A stretch of 64,000 nucleotides of DNA from Ferrovibrio sp. (GCF_017994015.1 NZ_JAGOLP010000008.1:37965-101964); one strand, 5' to 3'. Counted from the first letter of the stretch, positions 48,901 to 58,470 are shown. Notes: generated by a model from the letters alone, not told the origin. Translations and numbers: made by a program.

Positions 48901-50295
48901 TCAGGCAGCGGGGCGCAGCCCCTCGGCGGATATCCAGGCTTCGGTGCGGGCCAGGGCGCGCTCAAAACGGTCAAACATTTCGTCGATTTCGCTTTCGGTG
49001 ATGATCATTGGCGGGCAGAAAGCCAGCGCATCACCAGCCAGGGAGCGCTGGATCAGGCCTTCTTCCTGGGCAAAGGCGGCGCAGGTGGCGCCCACTGCCT
49101 TGGCCGGATCAAAATTCTGCCGGGTGGTTTTGTTGGCCACCAATTCCACCGCGCCGATCAGGCCGACGCCGCGTGCCTCACCCACCAGAGGATGATCGGC
49201 CAGGCGGCGCAAGCGGGCCTGGAAATGCGGCGCAACTGCCGCGACATGGGCGTAGATGTTACGTTCCTCATAGATTTGCAGGGTGCGCAAGGCCACCGCC
49301 GCCGAAACCGGATGGCCGCCATAGGTGAAGCCATGGCCAAAGGTGCCGATGGTGCCGGATTGGTCGCGGATCGCCTCGTAAACCGGCTCCGAGATCAGGC
49401 AGGCGGCAATCGGCAGATAGGCCGAGGAAAGCTGCTTGGCACAGGAGATCAGGTCGGGCTGGTAATCCAGTGTCTGGCTGCCCCACACATTGCCGGTGCG
49501 GCCAAAACCGCAGATCACTTCGTCGGATACGCTGAGGATATCGTATTTGCGCAACACCGCTTGCATTGCCGGGTAATAGCCCGCCGGTGGCACGATCACG
49601 CCGCCGGCGCCCAGTACAGGTTCGGCAAAAAACGCGGCCACGGTATCCGGCCCTTCGCGCTGGATGAACTCATCCAGATTGCGGGCCAGGCGGGCGGTGT
49701 ATTCGGCCTCGCTCTCGCCCGGTTCGGCGTTGCGGTAGTAATGCGGGCAATCAACATGCTTCACGCCGGCAATCGGCAGATCGAAGGCGCGGTGGTTGGC
49801 CGGCAGGCCGGTCAGGCTGCCGGAAGCGATGGTGACGCCGTGATAGCCGCGCTGGCGCGACAGGATGGTCTTTTTCTTCGGCCGGCCGATGGCATTGTTG
49901 TAATACCAGATAAATTTCATCTGGGTGTCGTTGGCTTCCGAGCCGGAATTGACAAAAAACACCTTGGAGACCGGCACCGGCGACAGGCTTTTCAGCTTCT
50001 CGGCCAGGTCAATCACCGGCCCGGCGCTCTTGTGGCCGAAAGTATGGTAGAAGGGCAGCTTGCGCATCTGCTCCACGGCGGCATCCACCAGGGCAGGCTC
50101 GTCGAAGCCCAGCCCGGCGCACCACAGCCCGGCCATGCCCTCGATATATTCCTTGCCGCTGTCGTCATAGACATAGATGCCCTTGCCACGCTCGATCACC
50201 AGCGGCCCGGCCTTCTCATGTTTCACCAGATTGGTATAGGGGTGCAGCACATGGGCGATGTCGCGGGCTTGCAGCGAATTAGGCAGATGGGTCAT
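48901..50295 (-). CDS. Class III aminotransferase (omega-amino acid:pyruvate type)
   Basis: A 464-residue PLP enzyme. FFVNSGSEANDTQMKFIWYY (cofactor phosphate site), SVSDEVICGFGRTGN (PLP Asp) and ISCAKQLSSAYLPIA (Schiff-base Lys) are intact; GHGFTYGGHPVSAAVAL is typical of omega-aminotransferases that use pyruvate. ATG 50295 follows GGAGGAA; a seven-codon extension to 50316 is rejected. It could act on a beta- or gamma-amino acid or a diamine; nothing in the window fixes the substrate. Confidence 0.92.
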   Translation of the reverse strand: MTHLPNSLQARDIAHVLHPYTNLVKHEKAGPLVIERGKGIYVYDDSGKEYIEGMAGLWCAGLGFDEPALVDAAVEQMRKLPFYHTFGHKSAGPVIDLAEKLKSLSPVPVSKVFFVNSGSEANDTQMKFIWYYNNAIGRPKKKTILSRQRGYHGVTIASGSLTGLPANHRAFDLPIAGVKHVDCPHYYRNAEPGESEAEYTARLARNLDEFIQREGPDTVAAFFAEPVLGAGGVIVPPAGYYPAMQAVLRKYDILSVSDEVICGFGRTGNVWGSQTLDYQPDLISCAKQLSSAYLPIAACLISEPVYEAIRDQSGTIGTFGHGFTYGGHPVSAAVALRTLQIYEERNIYAHVAAVAPHFQARLRRLADHPLVGEARGVGLIGAVELVANKTTRQNFDPAKAVGATCAAFAQEEGLIQRSLAGDALAFCPPMIITESEIDEMFDRFERALARTEAWISAEGLRPAA

Positions 50296-50398
50296 GTCGA
50301 ATTCCTCCGGTGACAATAATTAGACTTGGGAAAGCGGCCCGGGGCAAGGGTGCAGATGTCGCCTTACAATGGGTCCAGAGCCGGGTTAAACTGGGCCC

Positions 50399-51343
50399 AT
50401 GACCCATGCCGCACTTGAACTCCGCTCCGATGCCGATGGCCTGATCCTGCGTGGTGATGCCTGGCGCCCCGATCCCACTGCCGCCGCGCCCAGGCCCAAA
50501 GCCGTGGTGCAGATTGCCCATGGCATGGCCGAACATGCCGGGCGCTATGCCCGCTTTGCTGCGGCGCTGAATGCTGCCGGTTATGCGGTTTATGCCTTCG
50601 ATCATCGTGGCCATGGCCGCAGCGCCCAGGGCGAGGGCGGCATGCTGGGCCATATGGCCGATGCTGATGGCTGGAACCACGCCATTGCCGATCTGGCGCA
50701 GATCAATCGCTTCTGTGCCGCCGCCGAGGGCGATCTGCCGGTTTTGCTATTCGGCCATTCGATGGGCTCGTTCATGGCGCAGCGTTATGTGCAGCTGCAT
50801 GGCGGCAGCATCCGGGGTGCGGTGTTGTGTGCCTCCAATGGCAAACCGCCGCCGATCGCCGCCCTAGGCAAGCTGATTGCGCGGCTGGAGCGGCTGCGGC
50901 TGGGCCGGCGCGGCAATAGCGCGCTGATTCACAAGATGAGCTTCGGCGCTTTCAACAAACGCTTCGAGCCGGCGCGGACCGAATTCGACTGGCTGTCGCG
51001 CGATGCCGCCGAGGTGGATGCCTATATCGCCGATCCCTTCTGCGGCCACCAGATGACAACGCAATTCTGGATCGATTTCCTGGATGGCCTGTCGCAATTG
51101 AGTGCGTCGGTTGAACAGGCGCGCATCCCGAAGGATCTGCCCTTGCTGCTGGTAGCCGGCCGGCATGATCCGGTTTCCGCCGGCACGCGCGGCCTGGTGC
51201 AGTTGCTGGATGCCTACAAGGCTGCGGGCCTCAGCCGCGTGGAGCATATCTTCTACGATCAGGCGCGGCATGAATTGCTCAATGATCTCAACCGCGATGC
51301 TGTGACCGCCGATGTGATCGGCTTCCTGGATCGTTGTCTTTAA
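50399..51343 (+). CDS. Alpha/beta hydrolase, lysophospholipase/monoacylglycerol lipase type
   Basis: A 314-residue serine hydrolase: oxyanion-hole region VVQIAHGMAEHAGRY, FDHRGHGRS, nucleophile elbow FGHSMGS, acid Asp in VAGRHDPV and His in QARHELLND. This is the Hydrolase_4/PldB pattern; a membrane-glycerolipid substrate is likely. Divergent from the aminotransferase gene. Its TAA overlaps the stop of the convergent MarR gene. Confidence 0.9.
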   Translation: MTHAALELRSDADGLILRGDAWRPDPTAAAPRPKAVVQIAHGMAEHAGRYARFAAALNAAGYAVYAFDHRGHGRSAQGEGGMLGHMADADGWNHAIADLAQINRFCAAAEGDLPVLLFGHSMGSFMAQRYVQLHGGSIRGAVLCASNGKPPPIAALGKLIARLERLRLGRRGNSALIHKMSFGAFNKRFEPARTEFDWLSRDAAEVDAYIADPFCGHQMTTQFWIDFLDGLSQLSASVEQARIPKDLPLLLVAGRHDPVSAGTRGLVQLLDAYKAAGLSRVEHIFYDQARHELLNDLNRDAVTADVIGFLDRCL

Positions 51344-51768
51344 CTCAGATTGGCATATACCCGGCGCAGCAAGGCCTTGAGCTGCGCTTCCGCTTCGGCA
51401 TCCAGGCCGGCCAGCGCAGTGCGCTCCAAAGCCTGGGCCGCCGGGATCAGTCGCGCCACCATCTCGGTGCCGCGCGGCGCCAAGCGGATGGCAACGGCGC
51501 GGGCATCGCCGCTGGCGCGGCTGCGGTTCAGCAGATGCTGCTTCTCCATGCTGCCGATGATGCGCGACAAGGTGGATATTTCGATCGAGGTGCGCTCGGC
51601 CAGATCGGACAGACGCTGGCCATCCTGCTCGTTCAGCGCGGCCAGAACGCGCCAATCCTGGATGCTGAGGCCTTCGCGGCGCAACACCACAGTGAAGCGC
51701 GCCACCAGACGCACGCCAGTCCGATTGATCAGATAGGGAAGAAAAGCATCCAGGCCAAGCGGCGTCAC
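51340..51768 (-). CDS. MarR-family transcriptional regulator
   Basis: A 142-residue MarR regulator with the winged-helix core LSIQDWRVLAALNEQDGQRL, SDLAERTSIEISTLSRIIGS and wing SGDARAVAIRLAPRG. Controls unknown targets; neighbours are the lipase-like gene and a CheY gene. Its start lies eight bases after the CheY stop, yet the two are functionally unrelated in appearance. Confidence 0.88.
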   Translation of the reverse strand: MTPLGLDAFLPYLINRTGVRLVARFTVVLRREGLSIQDWRVLAALNEQDGQRLSDLAERTSIEISTLSRIIGSMEKQHLLNRSRASGDARAVAIRLAPRGTEMVARLIPAAQALERTALAGLDAEAEAQLKALLRRVYANLS

Positions 51769-51776
51769 GATCCGGT

Positions 51777-52166
51777 TTAGCCGAGCTTGCCCAACACGGC
51801 TTCGATTTTCTGCTTCATCGTGGCGGCGTTGAACGGCTTGACCATGTAATTGTTCACGCCGGCAGTAATCGCGGTTTTCACCAATTCGGTATCACGCTGG
51901 CCGGTCGCCATGATGAAGGGCATCCGTTTGGTCAGCGGATTGGCGCGAATGGTCTTGAGCAAAGTGAGGCCGTCCATCCCATCCATGTTCCAGTCGGAAA
52001 TGATGAGATCGAACTTGTTGGAATTCATGGCCAGCAGCGCTTCATTGCCGCTTTTGGCCTCGACTACATTTTTGATGCCGATTTCCTGCAAGCAATAGCG
52101 GGCAATGCCGCGCATGCTCATCTGATCGTCGACAATGAGAACTCGAAGTTGGCTGGCCGCCGGCAT
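51777..52166 (-). CDS. cheY: CheY-like response regulator
   Basis: A 129-residue single receiver domain: acidic pair in VLIVDDQ, phospho-acceptor Asp58 in LIISDWNMDGMDG, Thr in MATGQRD and Lys in YMVKPF. It lies at the 3' end of the che cluster and is a likely output regulator that binds the flagellar switch or another target. It shows the SDWNMDG signature also seen, with Asp changed to Glu, in the gene at 62020. Confidence 0.92.
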   Translation of the reverse strand: MPAASQLRVLIVDDQMSMRGIARYCLQEIGIKNVVEAKSGNEALLAMNSNKFDLIISDWNMDGMDGLTLLKTIRANPLTKRMPFIMATGQRDTELVKTAITAGVNNYMVKPFNAATMKQKIEAVLGKLG

Positions 52167-52293
52167 GTCGGTTCCCGCTCCTTCCCTTTACCAGTCACCC
52201 CTGCCGCCAATCCACCCGTGGCAGCGGTTACTGCGCGATGAATAACCCAAAAACCCAATCATCTCAATGCCGGAAGCCCGGCATCGCAACATC

Positions 52294-53343
52294 TCAGCGC
52301 TGTTTGCAGCGGTTGAGTATCTCGGCCGCAATCTGTCCGATTGGTGCTTCCTGCTGCACCGCGCCGACGATCTTGGCTGCTTTCGGCATGCCATAGACCA
52401 GGCTGGTCGCCTCGTCCTGGCCAATGGTCTGGGCGCCGGCTTCCAGCATCTTTTTCAGTCCCGCCGCGCCATCCTTGCCCATGCCGGTCAGAATCACGCC
52501 GATGGCGTTATGGCCGGCATGTTCGGCAACCGAGGTGAACAAGACATCCACCGAGGGGCGATGGCCCGAAACTGGCGGCTCCTTGTTCAGCTTGGTGTAG
52601 TAATGTCCGCCCGAGCGGTGCAGGGTGAGATGAAAATCGCCCGGCGCGATATAGACATGACCGGGAAACACCCGCACGCCGTCCTTGGCCTCCGAAACCG
52701 CGACCGCCGACAGCGAGTCGAGCCGGGCGGCAAAGCTGCCGGTGAAGCGTGGCGGCATATGCTGGGTGATCAGCACCGGCGGGCTGTCTGGCGGCAGCAC
52801 GGTGATGACTTCCTTCAACGCCTCAACGCCGCCAGTGGATGAGCCGATGGCCACGATGATGTCGGTGGAGGTGAAGCCGGGGCCGGGGGTGAGGCGTTTC
52901 GGCACCGCGCCTTCAACCGGTCGGCTGCGCGCCGTGACCCGGGCGCCGGCCGCCATCTTAACCTTGGCCAGCAGATCGCCCTTGATCTCTTCCAGCGCGT
53001 GTTTGATATCCAGCGTCGGCTTGGGCACAAAATCCACCGCGCCCATTTCAAGCGCCTGCATGGTGATGCTGGCGCCCTTCTGGGTCAGGGTGGAAACCAT
53101 CACCACCGGCATCGGCCGCAGCCGCATGATTTTTTCCAGGAAGGAGATGCCGTCCATATTCGGCATTTCCACATCCAGGGTCAGCACATCTGGATTCAGT
53201 TCCTTAATCATGGTGCGCGCCACCAATGGATCAGGCGCCGCGCCCACCACCTCAATTTCCGGGTCGCTGCTCAGGGCAGAGGTCAGCAACTGCCGGATAA
53301 GAGCTGAATCGTCGACGATCAGTACTTTTATCTTCTTGGCCAT
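52294..53343 (-). CDS. cheB: CheB: protein-glutamate methylesterase
   Basis: A 349-residue CheB. Receiver domain with Asp57 in VLTLDVEMPNMDG, a linker, then the methylesterase with catalytic Ser169 (AIGSSTGG), His in QHMPPRFTGSFA and Asp in LTGMGKDGA. It demethylates or deamidates chemoreceptors when phosphorylated by CheA. ATG 53343 (AKKIKVLIVDDSAL) is the family start; a 77-codon upstream extension overlaps CheR and is rejected. Confidence 0.95.
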   Translation of the reverse strand: MAKKIKVLIVDDSALIRQLLTSALSSDPEIEVVGAAPDPLVARTMIKELNPDVLTLDVEMPNMDGISFLEKIMRLRPMPVVMVSTLTQKGASITMQALEMGAVDFVPKPTLDIKHALEEIKGDLLAKVKMAAGARVTARSRPVEGAVPKRLTPGPGFTSTDIIVAIGSSTGGVEALKEVITVLPPDSPPVLITQHMPPRFTGSFAARLDSLSAVAVSEAKDGVRVFPGHVYIAPGDFHLTLHRSGGHYYTKLNKEPPVSGHRPSVDVLFTSVAEHAGHNAIGVILTGMGKDGAAGLKKMLEAGAQTIGQDEATSLVYGMPKAAKIVGAVQQEAPIGQIAAEILNRCKQR

Positions 53344-53366
53344 GACGATGCCCGGTCTGTGATCGC

Positions 53367-54233
53367 TTAAGCGATCTTGCGATGGATATTGCGGCCCAGC
53401 AGTTTGAACCTTTCGGTAATACCGAACAGATTCTCCGAGTGGCCGATATAGAGAAAGCCGCCCGGCACTAGCAGATTGGCATAGCGGTCGAACAGCACGC
53501 GCTGGGTGTCCTTGTCGAAGTAGATCACCACATTGCGGCAGAAGATGACATCGAATGGCCCCTTCATCGGCCATTGCGCCATCAGATTGAGGTGTTTGAA
53601 GCTGATCATCTGGCGCACTTCAGGCTTCACCTGCACCTTACCGGGGCCGTGCTGCTCAAAATATTTCTCGCGCAGATCGGGCGCCATGCCTTCCAGCGCC
53701 TCGGCATTGTAGATGCCTTCGTTGCCACGCCGCACCATCTCGGTGTCAATGTCAGTGGCCAGAATCTTGGCATCCCACTGGCCGATATCGGGCATGGCGC
53801 GGCGCAGGGTGATGGCAATGGAATAGGGTTCCTCGCCGGATGAGCAGCCGGCCGACCAGATGCGCAGTTTCTTGCCGGCAGTGGCGGCACGACTGCGGAT
53901 TTCGCTCAGGCCCTGATCGGCGAGATGTTCAAAATGATGATTCTCGCGAAAGAACTTGGTCAGGTTGGTGGTCAGCGCGTTCAGCGTCGCGCCCAGTTCG
54001 TCGATACCTTCCGGGCTGGCGATAAAATCGCAATAGGCGCGGAAACTGGGGATATGCAGCTTGCGCAGGCGCTTGGCCAGGCGTGCATAAACCATGTTCT
54101 GCTTCGATGGCCCGAGATCGATGCCGGTCTTTTCCTTCAGCAGCCGTGCCAGAAAAGCATAGTCATCGGTCGAGAAGGTGAATTCACGATCATCGGCCAC
54201 CGGGTCGGCAGAAGTTGAGGCCTTGCTGATCAT
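53367..54233 (-). CDS. cheR: CheR: chemoreceptor methyltransferase
   Basis: A 288-residue SAM methyltransferase. N-terminal helical domain (YAFLARLLKEKTGIDL), then the SAM-binding WSAGCSSGEEPYSIAITL, LATDIDTEMVRRG and FDVIFCRNVVIYF blocks. It adds methyl groups to receptor glutamates, opposing CheB, whose gene follows. Four-gene block CheW-CheR-CheB-CheY in this order. Confidence 0.95.
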   Translation of the reverse strand: MISKASTSADPVADDREFTFSTDDYAFLARLLKEKTGIDLGPSKQNMVYARLAKRLRKLHIPSFRAYCDFIASPEGIDELGATLNALTTNLTKFFRENHHFEHLADQGLSEIRSRAATAGKKLRIWSAGCSSGEEPYSIAITLRRAMPDIGQWDAKILATDIDTEMVRRGNEGIYNAEALEGMAPDLREKYFEQHGPGKVQVKPEVRQMISFKHLNLMAQWPMKGPFDVIFCRNVVIYFDKDTQRVLFDRYANLLVPGGFLYIGHSENLFGITERFKLLGRNIHRKIA

Positions 54234-54248
54234 TCCATTAAGCTCGGA

Positions 54249-54806
54249 TCAGGCCGCGCCGGCATTTTCGGCCGGCCCGGCCAGCATGGTCGGCTTCGGC
54301 ATGCCTTCGGCAGCTTCCAGCATCCGGCCGGAGAACATGCGGTCCAGCCCGATCAGGCCCACCATGCGTTCGCCCACCGTGATCAGCCCTTCCATGAAAC
54401 CGATACCGGAAACCTGCTCCATCTCCGGCATCGAGCGGATTTCATCTTCATTGATGGTGATGATGTCGGATACCGCATCCACCAGGATGCCGACGATGCG
54501 CGAGGCGACGGAAACGATGATCACCACATTGTATTTGGTCGGTTCAGTGCGCTGCATGCCGAAGCGGGCGCGCAGGTCGAAGATCGGCACAATGGCGCCG
54601 CGCATGTTGATCACGCCACGCACCACTTCCGGCGTATTGGGCAGCGGCGTGGTTTCCGACCAGGCGCGAATTTCGCGCACCGCCATGATGTCAACGCCGT
54701 ATTCTTCGTTACCCACGGTGAAGGAGATCAACTGGATGGTACGGCTGGAGCGGTTAGCCGCTTCTGCTGCGGCTTGGGCGGTGCCGGCCTGTGCTGTGCC
54801 TGACAT
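54249..54806 (-). CDS. cheW: CheW: chemotaxis coupling protein
   Basis: A 185-residue adaptor with the CheW SH3-like fold: LISFTVGNEEYGVDIMAVREI, TPLPNTPEVVRGVINMRGAIVPIFDLR. It links CheA to receptors. An Ala-rich N-terminus of ~20 residues precedes the domain, and a ~40-residue C-terminal tail follows. It lies between CheA and CheR. Confidence 0.95.
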   Translation of the reverse strand: MSGTAQAGTAQAAAEAANRSSRTIQLISFTVGNEEYGVDIMAVREIRAWSETTPLPNTPEVVRGVINMRGAIVPIFDLRARFGMQRTEPTKYNVVIIVSVASRIVGILVDAVSDIITINEDEIRSMPEMEQVSGIGFMEGLITVGERMVGLIGLDRMFSGRMLEAAEGMPKPTMLAGPAENAGAA

Positions 54807-54825
54807 GTCCTGACCTCCTGTTACG

Positions 54826-57111
54826 TCACGATGCCGCGGCGGCGCTGAGCGCCGTCACGTTGCCGCCCACTGTGCGCAGCGCCGGCCGCTGCGTTTCGCG
54901 TTCAGCGATATACTTGATGCCGGCAACGTCCAGAATCAGCGACACGCGGCCGTTGCCGAGAATGGTGGCGGCGCCAACACCCCGGATCGGGTCAAAATTC
55001 TCTTCCAGGCTTTTGATAACCACCTGCTGCTGGCCAATGATTTCGTCCACCACCAAGCCCATCTTGGTGCTGTCTTCCAGTTCTACAATGATAACCAGCG
55101 CCTTGGTTGGATCGTCGATGCCGTCCGGCACCTTGAAAATACGATGCAGATAGACCAGCGGCACATATTCGCCACGGATGCGCAGCAACTGGCTGGCATT
55201 GGCCACCACATTGATCTGATCGGCTTCCGGCCGCAGGCTTTCCACGATATTGGCCAGCGGCAGGATGTAGCTCTGCACGCCAACTTTCAACACCATGCCA
55301 TCCAGCACCGCCAGGGTGAGGGGCAGGGTGAGGATGAAAGACGAGCCCTGGCTCGGCCGCGACTGGATATGCACGCGACCGCCGAGCGACTGGATATTCT
55401 GGCGCACCACATCCATGCCGACGCCGCGGCCGGAAATATTCGACACCTGGTCGGCGGTGGAGAAGCCGGGCAGGAAAATCAGGTTGTCGATTTCCTCGTT
55501 GCTCAGCACTGCATCGGGGGCGACCAGCTTCTTCTCGATCGCCTTCTTCATCACCTTGTCGCGGTTGATACCGCGGCCATCGTCGGAGATTTCGATCACG
55601 ATCCGGCCGCCGCGCTGATCGGCCGAAACATGGATCACACCCTCCGGCGGCTTACCCACCGCCACGCGGTCTTCCGGGCTTTCAATGCCGTGGTCGCAGG
55701 AATTGCGGATCATGTGGGTCAGCGGGTCGCCAAGCTGCTCAATCACCGTCTTGTCGATCTCGGTATTCTCGCCACTCATGTCGAGCCGGATCTTCTTGTT
55801 GGTGAGCTGCGCCAGTTCGCGCACCAGGCGGGGCAGGCGCGCGAACACGCTTTTCACTGGCTGGGCCCGCATCGCCATCACACTTTCCTGCAAATCGCGG
55901 ATGTGATGCGACAATTCGGCCAGGCCATTGGCCAGTTCAGGATGCTGATCGGCATGCAGATGCTCGGTCTGCTGCGCGATCATGGCATGGGTGATAACCA
56001 GCTCGCCCACCATGTTGACCAGCTTGTCGACACGGTCGAGATCAACGCGGATCGAACGCACCGCCTTGGTTTCACCGCCGCCGCCGCCGCCTTCGGCCTT
56101 TGGCTTGGCGGTGGTGGCATGCGGATCGGCCTTATGAGGATCCGCCTTGTGGGTATCGCCATGCGTATCATGGTCGGCGGGATGAGCCGGCGTTTGTGGC
56201 TGCGACGCTGCCGGATGGGACTCCGCTACCGCCTGTGAGGCCGCGTCAGCAGTGGCCGACACGGCCATGGCCGCCGGGGCCGGCTGGCTGGCGGCCGGGC
56301 TTTCGGCTTGCGCCGCGATGGCGGATGCGGCCGGCGGATTGAGGCAGGTGATTTCCAGGTCGCAATCATCGAGCACAAATTCGAAGACATCGCGGATGGC
56401 GTCTTCGCCCTGGTCGGTCTCGATATCAAATTCCCAGCGGATATAGGCGCCTTCGGGATTGAGCTGGTCCAGGCTGGGCAGGGCGCTGGCATCGGCGCGG
56501 GCCAGGAAGCCGCCGAGATTGCGCAATTCCCGGATCAGGATCAGCGGTTCGTTGGCGCGCTGGTAGAGCGCATCGTGCGGCGCGAATTTGACCAGATATT
56601 TAAGCTGGGGCACCTTGGCCGGTTCGGGTTCCGGTTCCGGCTCGGCGGCGATGTTGTTGAGGCCCAGTTCGGCGTCCAGCGCCGCCAGTTCGGCATCTGC
56701 GGCATGCGGATCGGCATTCACGCCCACGGTGGCTGCCAGCGCAATCAGTGAACGGCGGCCGTCATTCTCATGTTCGGGCGGCAGGTCGCCACCGGTTTGC
56801 GCGGCGCGCACCAGATCAGACAGGATATCGGCGCAACGCAGCACCAGCAGCACGGAATCCGGGTTTGGTTCCAGCCGGCCATCGCGCATCAGATCGAGCA
56901 CGGTCTCGAAAATATGAGCGAAATTCACCAATCGGTCGAAGCCGAAAGCACCAGCGCCGCCCTTGATCGAGTGGATGGCGCGGAAAACGGCGTTCAGCGT
57001 GTTGCTGTCGCCTTCGCCGGCCTGCAAGGCCATGAGATGGCCTTCCAGATCGCCGAGCAACTCCTCGCATTCCTGGAAGAAAGTCTGCTTGAACTGTTGC
57101 AGTTCATCCAT
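54826..57111 (-). CDS. cheA: CheA: chemotaxis histidine kinase
   Basis: A 761-residue CheA. HPt domain with phosphoryl His47 in RAIHSIKGGAGAFGF, a P2-like region (~190-260), a long Ala/Gln/His-rich linker (~265-360) containing HKADPHKADPHA and a Gly run, then dimerisation (NMVGELVITHAMIAQ), HATPase (ANDED-type motifs NSCDHGIESPEDR, ISDDGRGI, GRGVGMDVV) and CheW-like regulatory domain. It phosphorylates the CheY and CheB proteins encoded around it. Confidence 0.96.
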   Translation of the reverse strand: MDELQQFKQTFFQECEELLGDLEGHLMALQAGEGDSNTLNAVFRAIHSIKGGAGAFGFDRLVNFAHIFETVLDLMRDGRLEPNPDSVLLVLRCADILSDLVRAAQTGGDLPPEHENDGRRSLIALAATVGVNADPHAADAELAALDAELGLNNIAAEPEPEPEPAKVPQLKYLVKFAPHDALYQRANEPLILIRELRNLGGFLARADASALPSLDQLNPEGAYIRWEFDIETDQGEDAIRDVFEFVLDDCDLEITCLNPPAASAIAAQAESPAASQPAPAAMAVSATADAASQAVAESHPAASQPQTPAHPADHDTHGDTHKADPHKADPHATTAKPKAEGGGGGGETKAVRSIRVDLDRVDKLVNMVGELVITHAMIAQQTEHLHADQHPELANGLAELSHHIRDLQESVMAMRAQPVKSVFARLPRLVRELAQLTNKKIRLDMSGENTEIDKTVIEQLGDPLTHMIRNSCDHGIESPEDRVAVGKPPEGVIHVSADQRGGRIVIEISDDGRGINRDKVMKKAIEKKLVAPDAVLSNEEIDNLIFLPGFSTADQVSNISGRGVGMDVVRQNIQSLGGRVHIQSRPSQGSSFILTLPLTLAVLDGMVLKVGVQSYILPLANIVESLRPEADQINVVANASQLLRIRGEYVPLVYLHRIFKVPDGIDDPTKALVIIVELEDSTKMGLVVDEIIGQQQVVIKSLEENFDPIRGVGAATILGNGRVSLILDVAGIKYIAERETQRPALRTVGGNVTALSAAAAS

Positions 57112-57160
57112 CGGACTGGTCCTTCGGCTCAGGGGCGCACATTCTGGCGCCCAGGCATAA

Positions 57161-57526
57161 TCATGGGCTGACCTTGCGGATCACTTCCAGCAGCTTGGCG
57201 GGGTCGAACGGTTTGACGATCCAGCCGGTGGCGCCGGCGGCACGGCCTTCGGCCTTTTTTGCCTGGCTGCTCTCGGTGGTCAGGATCAGCACCGGCGTCG
57301 CCTTGCATTTCGGCAACTTGCGCAATTCCTTGATGAAGGTGATGCCATCCATCACAGGCATGTTGATGTCGCTGATGATGACATCCACGTCATGCTGTTC
57401 CAGCAAATCCAGGCCTTCCTGGCCGTTTTCGCCTTGGATGACAGTATAGCCACCCTGCTTCAGTGCAAACTGAAGCATTTGCAGCATGGTCTTGGAATCG
57501 TCGACCGTGAGGACGGTTTTAGTCAT
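57161..57526 (-). CDS. cheY: CheY-like response regulator (second)
   Basis: A 121-residue receiver domain: VLTVDDSK, Asp53 in VIISDINMPVMDG, Thr in LTTESSQ, Lys in WIVKPFDP. It is immediately upstream of CheA and is the classic CheY. ATG 57526 overlaps the STAS stop by four bases; five upstream codons are not needed. Confidence 0.94.
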   Translation of the reverse strand: MTKTVLTVDDSKTMLQMLQFALKQGGYTVIQGENGQEGLDLLEQHDVDVIISDINMPVMDGITFIKELRKLPKCKATPVLILTTESSQAKKAEGRAAGATGWIVKPFDPAKLLEVIRKVSP

Positions 57527-57840
57527 GTTTCTACCGGCCATTTCATGAGATACGAAAATAACCCCAGGTCATCGAAGGCGGAGACGAAAGCATCGCTCGG
57601 CGACTTGATGACAAAAGGTGTGCCATTCTGCTCCATATGCTGGAGCGCGGCGATGAGAACCTGAACGCAGGGCGTGGACAGGCGGTCGACGGCGGAGGCA
57701 TCCACCACCATCTTGCCGCCACCCATACCAAGGCCTTCCTGCACGGATTGCAACAAAGGCTCTGCGGCGCGCAAATCCATTGTCGCCGCCAGTTTGAGCT
57801 GGATTGCGTCGTCGGTTTTGACGATGCCGAACGGCTGCAT
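57523..57840 (-). CDS. STAS-domain protein (anti-sigma-factor-antagonist-like)
   Basis: A 105-residue STAS domain: AIQLKLAATMDLRAAEPLLQS, MVVDASAVDRLSTPCVQVL. The DASAVDRLSTPC segment holds the site that is phosphorylated in SpoIIAA-like proteins (Ser/Thr in RLST). STAS proteins at the head of che operons (as in several alphaproteobacteria) have unclear roles, possibly scaffolding or signalling. It overlaps the CheY gene, so it is in the same operon. Confidence 0.88.
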   Translation of the reverse strand: MQPFGIVKTDDAIQLKLAATMDLRAAEPLLQSVQEGLGMGGGKMVVDASAVDRLSTPCVQVLIAALQHMEQNGTPFVIKSPSDAFVSAFDDLGLFSYLMKWPVET

Positions 57841-58011
57841 GTTTTGCCCCCTTCGCGGCGAGACAGTTTACACCGGCTTTCCGCCGCTGGAAGGCAGCCT
57901 AGCCGAGCCGGTGGCGCGGGCAAAGGGGTTACGTTGTTAAATTGAGCATATGCAAAGGTTAAAATCGCCGCAGGTGGGCCGGAAATTGATCGGCCGGCTT
58001 TTGCTGGGCGG

Positions 58012-58470
58012 TTATTGCCGCCGCGACATGGTAAAGGTGGCGGCCTGACGCGCCAAAGTGGCAAGCTTCAATTCGGCATAACGCTGATGCAGTTCCTGGC
58101 GGGTGCCGCCTGCAAGCTGAAACATCAGCATGATCGAGCTTTCCAGGTCATCGGCGCAACGTACCAGGCTATCCAGGTCGCCATCGGCCATTTCAGTGCG
58201 ACCCAAGCCGCGCAGGTAGTCAACAATCCAAAGCGAATGGACCGCAAGTTGCGATAGGCTCTGGCCGTGAATTTCCGTCTCCGGATTAAAGTGGTCGGCT
58301 AGCCTGGGTAGCGCGGTGTCGCGGCGCGGCTCGTCGCGGGGTGGCAAATCCTCCACCTCCACATCGATCACCGCCTCGGCGTCGAAGGCAAATCGCTCGT
58401 CTTCCTGCTGCTGCGACCAACGCGCGCTGTCCAAGGCGGAATCCTGCGATAAGGGTTTGATTCGGCTCAA
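58012..58470 (-). CDS. Unrecognised protein in the chemotaxis cluster, TTG start within hairpins
   Basis: A 152-residue protein I do not recognise. N-terminal half is charged and probably disordered (DVEVEDLPPRDEPRRDTALP); the C-terminal ~80 residues are helical (LAVHSLWIVDYLRG, DDLESSIMLMFQLAGGTRQEL). The only start is TTG 58470, which sits inside overlapping inverted repeats at 58459-58498. Same strand and spacing as the che genes suggests operon membership. A 171-bp gap (57841-58011) without a gene separates it from the STAS gene. Confidence 0.6.
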   Translation of the reverse strand: MSRIKPLSQDSALDSARWSQQQEDERFAFDAEAVIDVEVEDLPPRDEPRRDTALPRLADHFNPETEIHGQSLSQLAVHSLWIVDYLRGLGRTEMADGDLDSLVRCADDLESSIMLMFQLAGGTRQELHQRYAELKLATLARQAATFTMSRRQ

